Part shown: positions 27,301-40,844 of the stretch, in pieces
Position numbering within the stretch: the stretch's first letter is position 1
Layout of the letters: every line of letters starts with the position of its first letter
Assembly: GCA_015501605.1 (NCBI GenBank)
Contig: JADNRZ010000004.1
Location: forward strand, 1,240,001 to 1,304,000
Source: Panaeolus papilionaceus
Lineage: Eukaryota > Basidiomycota > Agaricomycetes > Agaricales
DNA length: 64,000 bases
Direction of reading: 5' to 3'
Program-made: the position numbers and the translations under genes
Notes under the pieces: generated by a model
What the model was told of the DNA's origin: nothing
Seen by the model: the letters and a program-made list of their open reading frames with translations, nothing else
Databases searched by the model: none

Positions 27301-30300
27301 CCTTCATCCAAGAGAATTGGCCTCTACATGTCACCCTGAATTAACTTGTTTAGATGCGAGGATCGTTGTATAGGTTTCCATTCTCTGGCTGGTTGATAGG
27401 ATCCGATCCTCACAATGGCAGTAGGGTCTTCGTACCGCGTCAATCCAGATGTCCTATGCATCAAAATTATCATATGACAACCACGCCGGTCATTGAAATA
27501 CCGTCATAGCCACAATATGAATCATCTATTTATTTCATTTATTATATCGAAATGACACCGCCAGATGAATTTTGAAATTCCGAACGGTCGGCTTGATGAA
27601 TAGCAATCTACTAGAAGCCAGGAGATGTCTAAAAAAACAGGCGCACCTTAACCGTGGAGAATCCAGTAGAAGCCATAAACGGAGATCCCTCAGACTCAAC
27701 AGCCAGGAGTGAAACATGAGCGATGCATCGCAAAGAATTTACGCCTTGTAGCGGACATGTATCGCAGTGCGCATTGGACTCGATGTTGCGAGTGTTTTGA
27801 CCTCCAAGACGTTTCATCAAGTCCGCTAACCGACATACTGTGAGGCATAGAGAGCTTTTGAAGCATTGCTTCAACACGACATCAAGGGTCAGGTGTGTAG
27901 AGGGGTTAATGCAACACACATCCTTTACGCTTCAACTCGCCGTTATCGCCGTTCATTCGACTATGCCGTTGCGCGAGACATCGCACTGTTTTTTCAGCAG
28001 CCCGAATATTCATGAATGTGGGTCGTATTTAAAGCGTCCGTCGGCTCCTATTAAGTGGCCAAGGATTCAAGTTCCCGACCCTGCTCAGATGGATGGCTGA
28101 GTTCGGAGTCGGGGTTCATTTTAGATGCTTCAGGCGAATAGGTGCTTCTTCTCTAACCTAAGGAATACAATTTGACATGTGGGCAGTGCGCAGGCTGGTC
28201 TGCTGTCAAAAGGTTTCTGCGTTACTGGGACCCGTGCTCAACCATGTAACGGTTAACCTGGCCACGGTTATGAGCTAGAGTGGATGTTGTTGAATGCCTT
28301 GTTATACTGCGTGAATCTATGGATGGTAGGAGGGACCTGAATACGGCTTTAATGAAAAGCTGGGCCATCTCCTAGAGGCATAACAGCCTTGAGGAACGCC
28401 CCATAATGTGCAAGGCCCCATACCATATGCCATCATCATGTCGATCGTGATCGTGATGTGGCTCCTGATTAATTGATTGCCTGGCGTTGTCTGGGGTAAT
28501 CTAATCTAATCTCCTTGTGTATCATGAATTAACCAGTATTCCTCCGATATTGTCTTGGAGGTCGCTTGAATGGGCGTTGAATAGATACTTCGACAGCCAG
28601 GTCAAATTGAAAAAGCTATTTGCCCCCATGCATGGACTCTAATGTTAGCCAGAGTGTTTTTTCACGAAGCTAAAATGACTTTATCACCAGGCGTAAATAA
28701 ATTTCCAAGGCAGTGTCCGATAGTTCTCCAATAAAGTTCCTACTACTTCAACCAAATTTCTGAATCAAGCAACACCTGGTATTATTAACCATCCTTTATT
28801 TGACGAATTCCCTATCACACAGCTGATTCACGCAGCAACACTTGAGGGTGACAAATGACTTGTTGAAAGGGACCGATGCTTATGCACGGCATAGCTCTGA
28901 GGCCTCCAATATAAATGTACTATTGGACTATTCGAAAATTCAATAAACAACAAAAATGTCATGTAGTAGACTTGAACCAAGAGCCTCACAGATATGAAGG
29001 CTGGATGGACGATCTAAAAAAGGAAATTCACACCCCTGCAAACATAGCGAACAAGCTTGGCAAAAAAAAACCCACTGTACAAGAACCCGAGTCTAACGGC
29101 CTCGGAAACCAGAAACCATGAAGGCTTCTCTTCTCCCCGTGATAGTCCACACAAGAGTTGGCTACCTTGATTAGATTATTATAGTTTCAATTTATCGGCT
29201 TGAATGGGAGCCCGACGCCGACTCCGATGCTGGAGGAGCTAACGTTTTGTTGGTAAAGGAGGTGTGAAGATTCCCACACGCCCAAGACCAAGCTCTTCTC
29301 TTCGGGTGGTGCATCGAAGATATCCGCTGGCTATCAATGCGGAGCGGCGCTTCTAGAAGTGCATATCTCCGCTTTGAGCGCTCATCACCCACATAATTGA
29401 TCACCAAAATGGGGTATGAGCTGCGTATAACCCCAGCATCAAACTTCGCAAGCTCTAATGCGAACGATTCGGTCTGGCATTAAAATTCAGAACCTGTTGA
29501 ACCACCTGTCGGGTTTTAATGCTTTTGACAACTATCTTTCAGCGCATTGACACTTGAGATCCATTCAATAAAGTTTTCATTTGGACGCGTAAGGCATAAT
29601 AATCATTGCATTCGATGCCTGGACCTGTTCCAGCTCGTTCGTTTGAGCGTTTCTCTGCTTAATCGAATTCAAAGCGGTTTCAGATCGACAGCCTGAATGG
29701 CGAGGATGATTTCGTGAGCATCGCTGAGAAGTGCCCAGACCCCCATTGAATTGCGAAGTTGTCTCCACGTTATCGCAGTGGTGGCTGATGTACCTCGTCT
29801 GAACATGCGTTATTCGGTTCAGAGAGCATGGAAACAATGCCCAGAGCCTAGTCCCCGCGCGTGACTCGAGATGGCTGAGAGACCACTTACTTATTTCAGA
29901 AGCGTAGGAAGCGTTCAACCGACGGTACAATAGCCACCTTGGGACACCTTCCTTGGCATTTCCCCTTCAAGAGCACGTCTATTTATAACTCACGAATCAG
30001 CTTGCAAGGTGTATCGACGGCGTGCTACTGGGCGGAGGGCCTGGATTTCCTCGTCAGTTGATGGACCACTTCTGTGTCAATGCCTTTAGATTGGCTGGTA
30101 TATGATTCGACAGAATTGCTGTACATTTGTCTGGACTCGATAATAAAAAGCTTCTCATGGCAATCCAAGTGTCCTATCAAATCGGCATACATTCGATCTC
30201 AGAAGTTGAAAGGCCAAGAATTTGAGGGAATGTTCAGAGAAGTCCATAATTTCAATGTGTCGCTTGCTATTCCCCGCTCTGTAATCGTATAGGCTTGGTA

Positions 30301-33300
30301 TATGACCACTGACAATCTGGGGGCAACACCGAACAAGCTGATGACTTACTATTGGCAGTTTGATTTGAACAGAGTGAAGCAATGTTCCTGGAACAAACTG
30401 AAGGCAAGTGCCCGCATTGCTACTGTGAAGGAAACTTGTGTATGAGACGTCGATGTATGTGTGTCTGGCCGGCAAAAATCTTCAAGGAGTGTCTTCGAAA
30501 GTCTTCTAATAAAAACGTTCACTTTGATTACTAGCTCGAGTCTCAGCAAGACTCAAGTTGAATATAAGTTCAGGGTAAGTTCACTTTGTATGTCCACCCG
30601 AACCCTGAGCCCGACTCCCAGACCACGGTTCAACCCCAGTTCAATCATCGTTGAGCCAGCGAACCCCCAGTCCCGAACCGGAGAGTTGGCTCATGCCGAC
30701 TTGAACCGGACGACGCGTGACGTCATAGCCAATGTCACCTCGACCAGGGTCGAGTTGGTACTTCAATTCCAATTCCAATTCTCTTAGCTTTTATCCATCA
30801 TATTGGGAGGTGAATTCAGATAAATCAACGGATTATATCGGTAAACCGAGGATACTACGCAGCCTGCACTCAACAACCAGTTATTGTTCGGCATAAAGTA
30901 ATACTGTAACGCAGTCAAGACCCATTTATGGCAACCCGTACACTACTCTCCGGCAGGCCACGCTAAGCTTACTTCTCCCTGTCTCTTATCTTTAAAGAAA
31001 TAGTACTGATCTATACGGGGCACGTTATGTTTCGAAGGATTTTGACATTGTTCGAATTCTGGGAATACCCAACTCCGTTGAAGACAAATTCCGCACTCTC
31101 CGAGGACCATCGAAGTCGTTGAAGGATTAGGTGTAAATTAACGTTTTGTCCATCTCTTCGAAAATGTCGCATACAAGGTATTTCGGTGCTAATTGCTATT
31201 CATACAGTGTTGTGTGTAATGTCACATGTGCAGTAGAATAGCAAGTCTTTCCTTCGATAGCCAGAGTTCCCAACTTTCCTTCTTTAAAAGACGCACGTCG
31301 ATACGTCGTCGTTCGAACATACCATACGACCACAACTCTGTGTCATATATTGGAGGCCGTTGGATAGGATGTTGCTGATGGTTCACACCCCTCCACGCGC
31401 CGCAGAAACGTTGAATCCTCTGAACTGGTTCTTTCAGCTACGATGAAGGTGATCCAGAACTGTGAGAATCGATAAGTAGAAAAGGGGTCACCCATGCTTG
31501 TGCTTAAACCGGGCGACACCTGAATAATGACGGTGAAGGCCATGACGCCACAATGTTAGAGTGGAGCGATGTTGCCCTGTGTGCGCCATTCCAGGTACTT
31601 TCTTGAAAGTGCAACCCCTGATTGTCTTGAATTTCCCAAGCGCCCAAAGCACGCGGTGAAAAGGAGCGCGATGACATCACCGACAATTGTCATTGACATA
31701 CATATGTACTAACAATACCCACTAACTGACGCAAGTTTAAGGAAGTCAACCACGAGCAGCATAGCATTCTGGAATAGATATTATCACCTGCCAACGGGGT
31801 ACAAGGCACGCTCCTCTGTTGTCTGGATTTTCTGGAGCGGTACTACTTACAAACGTATTATATTGGTTCATTGAGTGTGTGCTCGACTAGGTCGTTGTAA
31901 ATCGCAAGTTCGAAACGAGGGTGGTTCAAGTAATGTTGTGTAAACTCTCTCGATCCCAAAATCAGGCTATTGTTGCGAGTTTCAAGGCAACACACAAGTA
32001 AACCCGGGTTCAGTCTCTATAATATTACTCGTTGTGCCGGGTAGAAAATACCCAAGAGATCACAGAATATCAGTAATGAGAACACAAATGAATATCTGAA
32101 CGTAGAGGCGTGTTTTCCGTGCTCAATAAGTAACGTCATTCACATCAACTACTCAAGAAAGGTGAGATCGCAGGGGTGGATAGCGAACCTTCAAAGCCTC
32201 ACTTAGTAAGGCATAGACGAGAACTCGGCCTCGCAAGGGCTGCATAGATGTATATGAATCCCGTCAGTAATGAGAGACAATGCAAGCTAGATATGAAGTG
32301 ATGTCGTCTGTGGTTCACCTTAAACTTGGAAGTTAGTCGCATGAAAAACGCAGGTAGCTAGTAGTTCTCGTCGTCAGACGTAAGGTTATTCACACCCCGC
32401 GAAATTATCACATATTGTAATCCGATACTAAGCTGAGAACGTTGAACACCACGTTTCGGCGTGTCCAGAACTGAACCCAGCGAATTGCCCTTTGGCTTTG
32501 CGTGAATTGGCCCTAGGGGCCCCGGGTTCTTAGGGTGATGCTAGCCTGATCGAATCAGCTAGCGATCAGTAGGGCATATGACGACTGAGCTTGCAGGGAA
32601 GCACCTTTCGTAGTGATCGCAACCACCTCATGCTCAGTAACCGAGTCGAAAAGCTAATTCCTGCTATGGGTGGATAGGGCTGGTTGTTGCAATTGGTAAT
32701 GCCTGTATTGTTTACTGCCTGAAGAGCGGGAATTTGTAATCTACTGGCCATAAGAAGAGTGCGTGTATTCCCGCAGATCGAGTATGTTTGTGGAGGGGGG
32801 GTGAATGAAGCTTGATTTTCACGACACTGAGAACAAGAGGAAAATAATTTGTTTATTGGGAATCCGAATAAATGACGTGGACTCTATCTGTATGACAATC
32901 GCACCTGGTATTGAAGCATCTGAAATGGTTCGTCCTTCAAGTTGGAATGAAATCCGAGAAGATAGGTTGGGATGAAGCAATAAGATCACCTCGATATAAG
33001 CACAAGATGTTGCACACATGCGACTTGTCCAGCCATAACAGACCTCCTTTTCATATTGCGCCCATACAACTGTGAAACCCGAAAGATATCCACGGAGTCT
33101 ACGACTAGCAGAGGTGTGCAGCGGGTTGCCCAGTGGATCTCGACAGAACATGCGTTCTACAGCCAGAGCGCCTTGGTGGTATGATGTATTCACCTTTTTT
33201 TCTCAGGAGTCTTCACCAGCTTTGCGACATGTTACACTCGTGTCCGGGGCACTGCCTCGCCCAACATGCAGAAAGTCGTTGTTTTGCAACACGAATGAAG

Positions 33301-36300
33301 CAACTCCAATCCTCCTTGCGTAACATCCCATGAGATCCGATGGAGGGGAAGACAATTGACAGGGAGGAAAAGCTAGAAGAGCAAGAGGAAAGCCGCAGAT
33401 GTAGTCAGTGGCAATCTAAGGATCGCATACGGCGGCGCAGTTCATTTTGATAGTGCACGATGCCATCAGGGCGGAGCGCCTTGAAGGGGTCAGGGTTCTG
33501 CGTGCGGTCTCGACCGTTGAGTCGAAGTGTTGAGCCTATGAGGCAACTCTGCATAAAGGGTTCGTCGAACTCGCAGTGAATGAGTAACTTGATTAGGAGT
33601 AGGAAACGATACACACTGGTCTGGTTGACCGGTTCATCTTCATCGAGCTAGTTCTTTCGTAGTAATCGGAGGTGCCAATCCAAGTTGTCGGAAAGCAAGA
33701 AACAAAAATGAACAAAATACTTCAATGGATGAAAGCTGGCGTCGGTGAGGCGTTGGCAATCAGGTCTCAGGTGTGATCGCTTCACCAGCCGCGGGTGTCC
33801 TTTTACTTCGAGTGGGTAAATCGACCTGGAAATGAACACCCCAAAATATTTGTCATAGACATCCTGCGAGTCCCTGTCGGAAGTAGGACAGGTCGTCCGC
33901 ATTGACAAAAAAAAATCAAGAGATATAAAAAAGACGTACGATAGGAAGTCCATCGTTCGCCGATCGCAGGCGATCCTATTACAAAAAATTGTGATCACAA
34001 CCAGAATATCGTCGTTCAGTGCCCAAATATTATGCGCCCTACAAAAATCGTGTTATCGGACCCGATGTATGGCGAATGATTTCGTCAAGCAGCAGCTTTG
34101 ATGATCTAAAATCTGAGTAATTATGAGCGCAGGGAAAGGGTGTACACCGGAATATGTAAATGAATGTTCAGGGTCTGGCTCCCACCACGAGGTCCAAGGT
34201 GAGGCGGGATGACGCCAAGATAGGAGAGAGCCTTGGTCGCTTCTCACTTCGGAAGCAGAGCTACGAGTTCGCCGTTGATCTACCTTAGCGAAGACAGGAA
34301 ACTGAAGGAATCAAATCCGAGGCACGAGCAAGCACACTTCCCGGCTGATTTGCTAAATAATGGAAGACTGTCAGTATGAACCAATCCCAGGAAGCACAGC
34401 ACTTTCATACCCAAATGAAATGTTAAAGAAGCAAATAAGCACAATACCCTTCTTGTAGACTTGTTATCCGGTCTTCGTTGCGTGATCGAATCATCGATAT
34501 GAACCGTCATAATTGACATTTATTGAGAATAAAAACGAGCGCTTGATCAAAAGTCACAGGAAGTTGACCACGAGAGAATTTTGTTTCAATTTCTGTAAGC
34601 TAAATTGCCAAAGAATAAAAATCCTTGTAAATATTATGCAATGACTGTGCTTTGATGTTGCCAACTCACTAGTGGTAGGCATAAACTCGCTGCGTGGATA
34701 ATGCATGTCGGGGTATATTTCAAAAAGGGTGTTGCCCTACGAAAGGTAGCAGATTCAGCGATGATACCCAGGTAGTGGCAAAGGAAATAACCGACGGTAG
34801 TGAGTGAGAGAATGTTGAATGCCAAATAATCCTGGGGAAGCAGTATATGTTACCACAACTTGAGGTAAAAAGGTTCTCTGATAGGTGGTTCCATCTCCAG
34901 AAATGTCTAAATGCGCACAGGATTTGTCCCCACATATAAAGGCGGGGCATGCTGACCATAAAAGGCGGGGGTTAGACTTGTATCCGGGTTTGATGCACCA
35001 CAAGCAGAAAAATGGTGTCGGAAATACTTCTTGAGGGGTACCAGCTGATCAAAGACGGAGGAAAAGCTGAGATTAACGTCGCCATTGAGGAAGCACAGTA
35101 AGCCCATAAGCGGATAGCAATGTTAGAGATGTTTGTACGACTCCATGAGATGGGAGATTGGGAGAAAGCGCGGTGGGTACAGGGAACATTGCTTTGAGCC
35201 TTGAGGTTTCCATGAGGCAGACAATGTACGACATAATCAGATAAAGATGAAGACAGCGAGCGGCCTCCTTCAAAGCTGTGAGATTACGCTAAATATAGCG
35301 GCAAAAGAATTTTATCAATGCAATGAAAGCTTCCCTGCTGACAGAGGAACCAGATGGCGTGAAACAAGCATCGAGGTGTTTTATTAAAAGTAAACTCACA
35401 TCGATAACAGTAGAAGCTACCCAGTGAATCGGCTTCCAGTAACAGCGAAAACCCATCCCCTAAATCCAAGATTAAACGAAACCATATATCGGAATCCGAA
35501 TCCCCAACACAGTGGACTACGAGGCCCACATTTATGAAACAAACCCAACCACGTATTCCGAGTCGTAGAAAACCCACTCTCTGTTGCTTATCCTTGGGAG
35601 AACATCGGTTTGCGGGATGCAGATACGAAGTTTTGGTGGCGTAAACTACTGCGCACGTCCAAGACATAACCGAGGCTGTCTGTTCTGTGATCTGTTAGGA
35701 TGACGGTCCGTCCTCCTGAAGCACTGTGTATGTTGTATCCACCGAAAGAACACCGAAGAAACTCGCATGCCTTTGGCACACAGATCGATTAAGGTCGAGA
35801 GATACAGTACAGCCATAGTTAATTTGACATTGCACGCGATAAGGCAAACATCCATAGCCACTAGCATTCCTCAGCAGCGACTCCCAAACTTGAAGGCAAG
35901 CCGGGCTGCCTTCAAGTTTGGGCGGGGCCCGAGTGGTTCAAGTCTGAAGACTGGCTACGGTCTTTATGGATATCGAGGAAGAAAAAAACGAAAACCAAAC
36001 GGACGCGAAAAAGAACCAAAAAAAAACTTGGAGAAAGATGAAAGTCTAATGAAGACAATGGAAAAACTTGGACTGATGGATCAGCGGGCAGTGACTTCTT
36101 TTATTTCTCACGACCACAGACAAGGGCAAACCTGCAACAGAGCCTCCAGGGCCCAGATGCCTAGCGACACGATTCCCTTGAGATTTACCAACAAAACAAT
36201 TAAATTTCTTGACCAGTATTATACCATAAATCACAGAAATTATGTCAAAAGTCCAAACCACATGTCTATAAGTGTACGTAGAGAGGCGATACAAGAGGTA

Positions 36301-36901
36301 AGCACTCGTGGACTTGAGGCAGATGTAGCGAGACAAGGATGAAAAGAGGATGACTGGGAGGAAAAAGTATGATTGCAAAAGGGTCAACAGAATGAGGAAG
36401 GTGTCATAACAGTGGTAATGCATCATGAAGAGAAACGAGCGACGTCAGTGAACAATAATGATGATAAACGATGCTTCTGAGTAGAGAAAAAGGAATGTCG
36501 GGAAGGAGGAAGCGGATAATTTTGGAGGATGAAAGCTAAGGGAATGCAAAACGACCGTCTCAAGATTTGGTCAATAATGCCTAGGACTGTATCTCGAGAC
36601 GGAACGCAAACTTCGGTGCGAGAAGGAAAAGACTCGAGGAACCATTGCGTGAACCTACTACGAATGGCCATGGATGGATGAAGGTGATGAAAGATACAGC
36701 TATATATGTACAAAAAGCGCAAGGAAAATGGAAGAACAAGAATAAAAGAAATGCTGTAAAAACAGTATTGACAAAGCACAGCAAGATGCGAACAGCAACA
36801 AAAAGATAATGTCTAATGATGGATGGTAAGGATTGAGGATATCCAGAACTGATAAAACCCAATGTTGAATATTTGGAATAGAACTGCGTTTCAGCTTGAG
36901 A
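33301..36901. other. non-coding stretch with minus-strand hydrophobic fragments
   Basis: Several minus-strand frames of 60-127 codons between 33.4 and 35.9 kb are rich in aromatic and hydrophobic residues. They could be remnants of a decayed membrane protein. I could not link them into a gene with a recognised family, and no junctions were convincing. From about 36.34 to 36.9 kb the plus strand is purine-rich. This is the probable 3' UTR of the transporter gene ending at 36902, and the minus-strand frames within it are low-complexity. Confidence 0.35.
35883..35922. repeat. perfect 16-bp stem-loop
   Basis: The left arm CCCAAACTTGAAGGCA (35883-35898) and right arm TGCCTTCAAGTTTGGG (35907-35922) are exact reverse complements around an 8-base loop (AGCCGGGC). 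No gene is firmly supported here. It could act as a transcript hairpin or mark a small inverted-repeat element. No T-run follows. Confidence 0.85.
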
Positions 36902-39900
36902 TTATTTGAAGAAATCGCTTCCAGGTCCAAGCTGACTACCCTCGTCCTCGTCGTCACTAGGCAAGCCCATTCCACTGCTAACTTTCAAGTTCGCAGCAGA
37001 AGTCAAACCCGACCCCATGGACTGCTGAGACTCTCTGGCCTGCTGTGAGCCTCCTTGTCCCAATGACTGAGAAAGTGACAAAGACTGAGCCTGAGACAAA
37101 GAATACGACTGAGCCCTCGAATGCGTACGCGATCCAGCAGCACTAGCCGTAAGAGAGCCTCCAGAGCCAGATCCTGACCTAGAGTGTCGCGATGAGCCAA
37201 CGCTCTCATCCCCGTACGCCTTCGTATTCATGTTCATCAAAAATTGGCTCTTCATATTCAGCTCCTGGGTGCTCGTGAGCATCCTCTCGCCGGGCTGTCT
37301 CTCTTTTTCCCTGGCCCTGCCTTGAATCTGAATTGTAGCAGGTGATAATCCACCAGCGTCAATTCTCCTGTCAGCATTGAACCCAACTCCCAGACCTACT
37401 CCACCAAGTCCCCTCGGGGTGGTGCCTGTCGAGGGTGGACTGTGAATAGTAGGCGTTCCACTGGAGGGGGATGCTCGAGTCCTGTTGGACGATGGAGGGA
37501 TGGTAACAGGCTTTGTCGCCACAGGCAATCCAAAGTCTTCCTCGCCCATACCACTGTTCTTGAATGGGTCCAAATCATCTTCCTCGTCCTCGTCCTCGTC
37601 CTTGCCAATATCAAATCGATGCTGCGATGCAGCAACAGGTCCAGCATATTCCTCGCTCTCCTCGCTCGAGTCGACAAGGTACGCAGGTGTCTGCACTACC
37701 CGCTGCTTTTGTTGAGTCTGCGGGATAGGAAGCCTATGTGGTGAACTCTCATCGGTTCCACTGTCACTACTATCATGACCTCCGTATTCCCTAGGGTTAG
37801 CTTCAAACAACGTTTCTGGACGTTTGGCTTGCTTGGGATTCGTCAAAGGAAGCACGGATAACGGTGACCTTGTGTTAGTGCTTTCTGCCAGTCTGGAATG
37901 CTGAGGCGGAATAGGTCTGTGAACGGGAGGAGCTTGCGCATGATTGGCATGTTGACGCTGCTGTTCTCTTGATGGTGGGATCCCGGCCTCTGGGTCTTTG
38001 TCGTACTCGAAAGCGATGAAAACCTCTTCTCGCCTTCTTTCACCAGCAGCCTTGTCGATGCAGTAGCAAAGATAAAGGGTATCCGCTCTAAAGAAGGATA
38101 AGAATTACTGTCAACTTCTGATGATAGATATGAAAGTTTAATTCAAGTTTAACTTACGCATCTTTGACGAGCCCAACACAGAACAACCCGACCAATGCCG
38201 TAACACCGGCGGCGAGAAGAGCTGCACCGAGGGCATCTTTGGGTGCTCCAAGTGTATGGGCCACAAACAGATATGTTATCAAGGCGAAGGGGAATGTGAG
38301 TGTAAGAGGTGAAATAGTAAGCATTGCCAAGGGTGCTATAGTACCATGACTTCAGTATCATCCTCAGGGAATATCAGCTAAAACCCTTACGTTCCATTCC
38401 AAACTTCTTTCTCTGTAGCCTTGCGTTGCGAGGCCTGTTATTCCTAGTACGTCTTCCACGGTTATCCTGAGATTCCTCCTCCTCCTCTTCCTCTTCAATA
38501 CCCCATTGGGTGCCACCCGCCACGCTGACCAAAGCCACACCCCGAGTTGCACCTTCCCAGAATCCTGCGCCAGTGAGTCCCACGTAGATGAGAGCATAAC
38601 GGCTAAGACGTCCGGTCTTTTCCTCGAGGAAGATTACCAGCCACCGGATACCTGGCACCACGTAAAGAGCAATGGGTACAGAAAGAGGGACCCATGGGAT
38701 GCGAAGTAGGAGAGGAGGTAATCTTCTGAGCAACAGCACTGTAATAGCCAGCATGCGCATAATAGTCAGAATGAGAGATGCGACGATAATTGATCCGAAG
38801 GATGGTCCCGTTGCGCGTGTTATAGCCGCATGAATAATATTCGTATCCGAGGGTGGGGGCGGGGGTACGGCAGGGCTATTGACATGTTAGTAGGATGTAC
38901 CCAAAAACAAGAAGTTAATCATACTCAGCGAAATACCAGGCTCCAATAACGCTAGCACATGTCATACGGAGAACTCCTCGAGCGACAGCCCAGCTCCACA
39001 ACCAAACGGACACTGTTCCGAATATTGACCAGTTCGCCCATGCCTGGACATGCCATTCCCATCCACTGGCATCCTTTGTACCATAACCGTGAAGGAGTAA
39101 GCGGAATGTGAGCGTGGCAAATGGTATGCTACCAATAAGAGCACAAATTAGGATTGCGGGGGATAGTCCGAGTAAGAAGGGATTTGAAATGAGAAGATGG
39201 GTGGTAAGTGTGAGTGTTGAAGATGTAACGTGTATCGACCTCGGAAGGTGCATAAGACGTCTCCCAGTGATAAACGCCAGCGTTAAAGGAATTAGAGCAA
39301 ATAGACGCAGCCTGTAATAAGATAAATGAATGAGTACGTATGAAACTAAATGAACTAGCCAAGCTTACCCCACAGTCTCGCCCCAAGTGGGTGTCACGCC
39401 CTCCTCCCACATGAAACTTCCTATAAATGCCCAAATAGCAGATAGCAGTAGCGTTGCTGGAATAAATACTGAAGTTGCAATCATAACTGGCTTGACGAAT
39501 ATCCGGAGTAAATAAACGTGTGCGTATGCAACGAGGGCGCTTGTGCATGTCAGAATGATGAGCATGGGAACAGTGCGGAGGAGGACATAATAAGGAACAG
39601 CCATTTTGGGCATCTTTGTTGGAGCGGTAGTGGTGAAAAGAATGACAATAGTGAATAATAGGATGAAAAGGACCAAGCCCAGCCAAACGGATATCCAGAT
39701 TGGTTCATGATACTTCCGCCGTGCACGAGAAGTATGTCGAGGATCTGGTAGTGAGAATACGTCTAGTGGGCGTGAGCGACCGTCTCGGGGTAGTAGAGAG
39801 TCTGTCAAAGACAATGAATGGGCTGTACGGGGCGGGTTCAGAGGATGTGCAGGGTGCGGTGGTTGTACCCGGACTTGCTGCGCTGCTCTTTGAGTCTTGG

Positions 39901-40357
39901 ATTTTGTCGGGGGTGAAGCCACCATTAAGTCCGCAGGTGGACCAGAGTCTGATGATGAAGAGGAAGGACTTGGTGAAGGTGACCGTCGTCGTTGGGGTGA
40001 ATGAGCCAAATGAGCCAACCAACCAGGTGGTGAATCTGGACTCGGTGAACGCGCAATCAAAGGTATTGACTGCTGCTGCTGTTGTTTAGAGTCAAACCCC
40101 TTCTTTCCAACATGTTCGTCTTCATCCAATCTCAGGTAAGGGTCTTCATCGTCCTGAGCGCCTTCCCTTGACTGTTCGATGTCGCTTCCTCGAAGGTGGG
40201 GGTCATCTAAGTCGTCGAGATCTGGGTCATGTCGGCCATGATGACTCTCAGCGTCAGATGTGAATGAGAAGAACATTGGCTGCGACGACGACGATAATGT
40301 CGAGGCATGCTGTCTGTTAAGATATTGAGATGCAAAGGCGGAGAAGGTCGTCGCCAT
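36902..40357 (-). CDS. choline-transporter-like (CTL/SLC44, Pns1-type) membrane protein
   Basis: Five exons (39369-40357, 38925-39311, 38391-38875, 38158-38335, 36902-38087) join in phase to 1,074 residues. Residues 1 to about 215 are disordered and acidic/Ser-rich. A hydrophobic core of roughly 470 residues follows, with about ten likely membrane segments, the first near 220-241. Family hallmarks are WSWAVARGVLRM followed by GAWYF, then RATGPSFGSI with a following hydrophobic run, and LYLCYCIDKAAGERRREEVF just after the last membrane segment. These place it in the choline-transporter-like family, whose yeast member is Pns1; transport substrates in fungi are not settled. The last 390 residues are a Ser/Gln-rich disordered tail, so the protein is much longer than the usual 500-650. 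An acidic EEEEEEEE loop followed by an Arg/Asn-rich stretch lies inside the core near residue 585. It is probably in the plasma or an inner membrane. It is transcribed divergently from the F-box gene. Confidence 0.85.
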
Positions 40358-40844
40358 AAACCAAATCAGAAACCCACTAAAGTCAAGTCTCGACTAACAT
40401 GGAATGCTGCCAGTCACAGGTCATTGCTATGACTGAATATTGTGACATTCGTCACTCACCTTAACTGGCGGCCTTAAGCCACACAGAACTCCTAATTAAT
40501 GCAACGAGGTCCACTCACTGCTTGTCTTTCATCCTCTTCCTTACCATTATACTCAACGTTATTGTAAGTTTTATAATTTTTTTTAAATTGTGGTCAGCGA
40601 AGCTCTCCCTAATGATGACTCGATATTAATATCTGGACCCTGCTGGTACCATCAATTGCAACCCACGAACCTCAGGATCGTCAGTGTGTTAACACCAACC
40701 AGCTGACCAACGAGTAACAGCCAGGGTTCGGGACTGCATTTTACTTCGAAGCTTTAACTTCTTCTAGTGGTATGAATCAGCATTATAGCAGTCTTGCACC
40801 ACTAATAACAACCACATTAAAAATGCAGACTCATCCGTACAGTC
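40358..40844. promoter_or_regulatory. shared divergent promoter region
   Basis: These 487 bases separate the start codons of the CTL-like gene (minus) and the F-box gene (plus). They contain an AT-rich block near 40,555-40,595 and a short pyrimidine tract (CTTCTTCTAG) near 40,760. No canonical TATA box stands out. The promoter role is inferred from gene arrangement. Confidence 0.5.

Larger units (their letters stand above)
18717..33300. other. long gene-poor stretch
   Basis: No supportable gene. The segment 20.25-20.78 kb is pyrimidine-rich on the plus strand and opens frames of 103 and 80 codons, but the translations are low-complexity Phe/Leu/Ser/Pro sequence. The rest has only short, unrelated frames. 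Small tandem units occur, for example TAATC repeated three times near 28,497. One perfect 18-bp palindrome lies at 24328-24345 and is listed separately. I found no transposase, reverse transcriptase, integrase or RNA gene. Confidence 0.45.

Noticed and set aside
28940..29060. A possible tRNA because of a TTGAACC-like box on the minus strand near 28,971.
   Set aside because: No matching acceptor stem or A box could be found on either strand.
35767..36342. A 191-codon plus-strand frame rich in Lys, Arg and Asn.
   Set aside because: It contains the perfect hairpin at 35883-35922, shows no known motif, and the basic composition follows from purine-rich DNA.
36423..36975. Minus-strand frames of 91-118 codons rich in Phe, Leu and Ser.
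   Set aside because: Same pattern of base composition behind the CTL-like gene; they overlap each other in different frames.
39700..40089. A 129-codon plus-strand frame.
   Set aside because: It lies antisense to the first exon of the CTL-like gene and is a shadow of its biased codon use.
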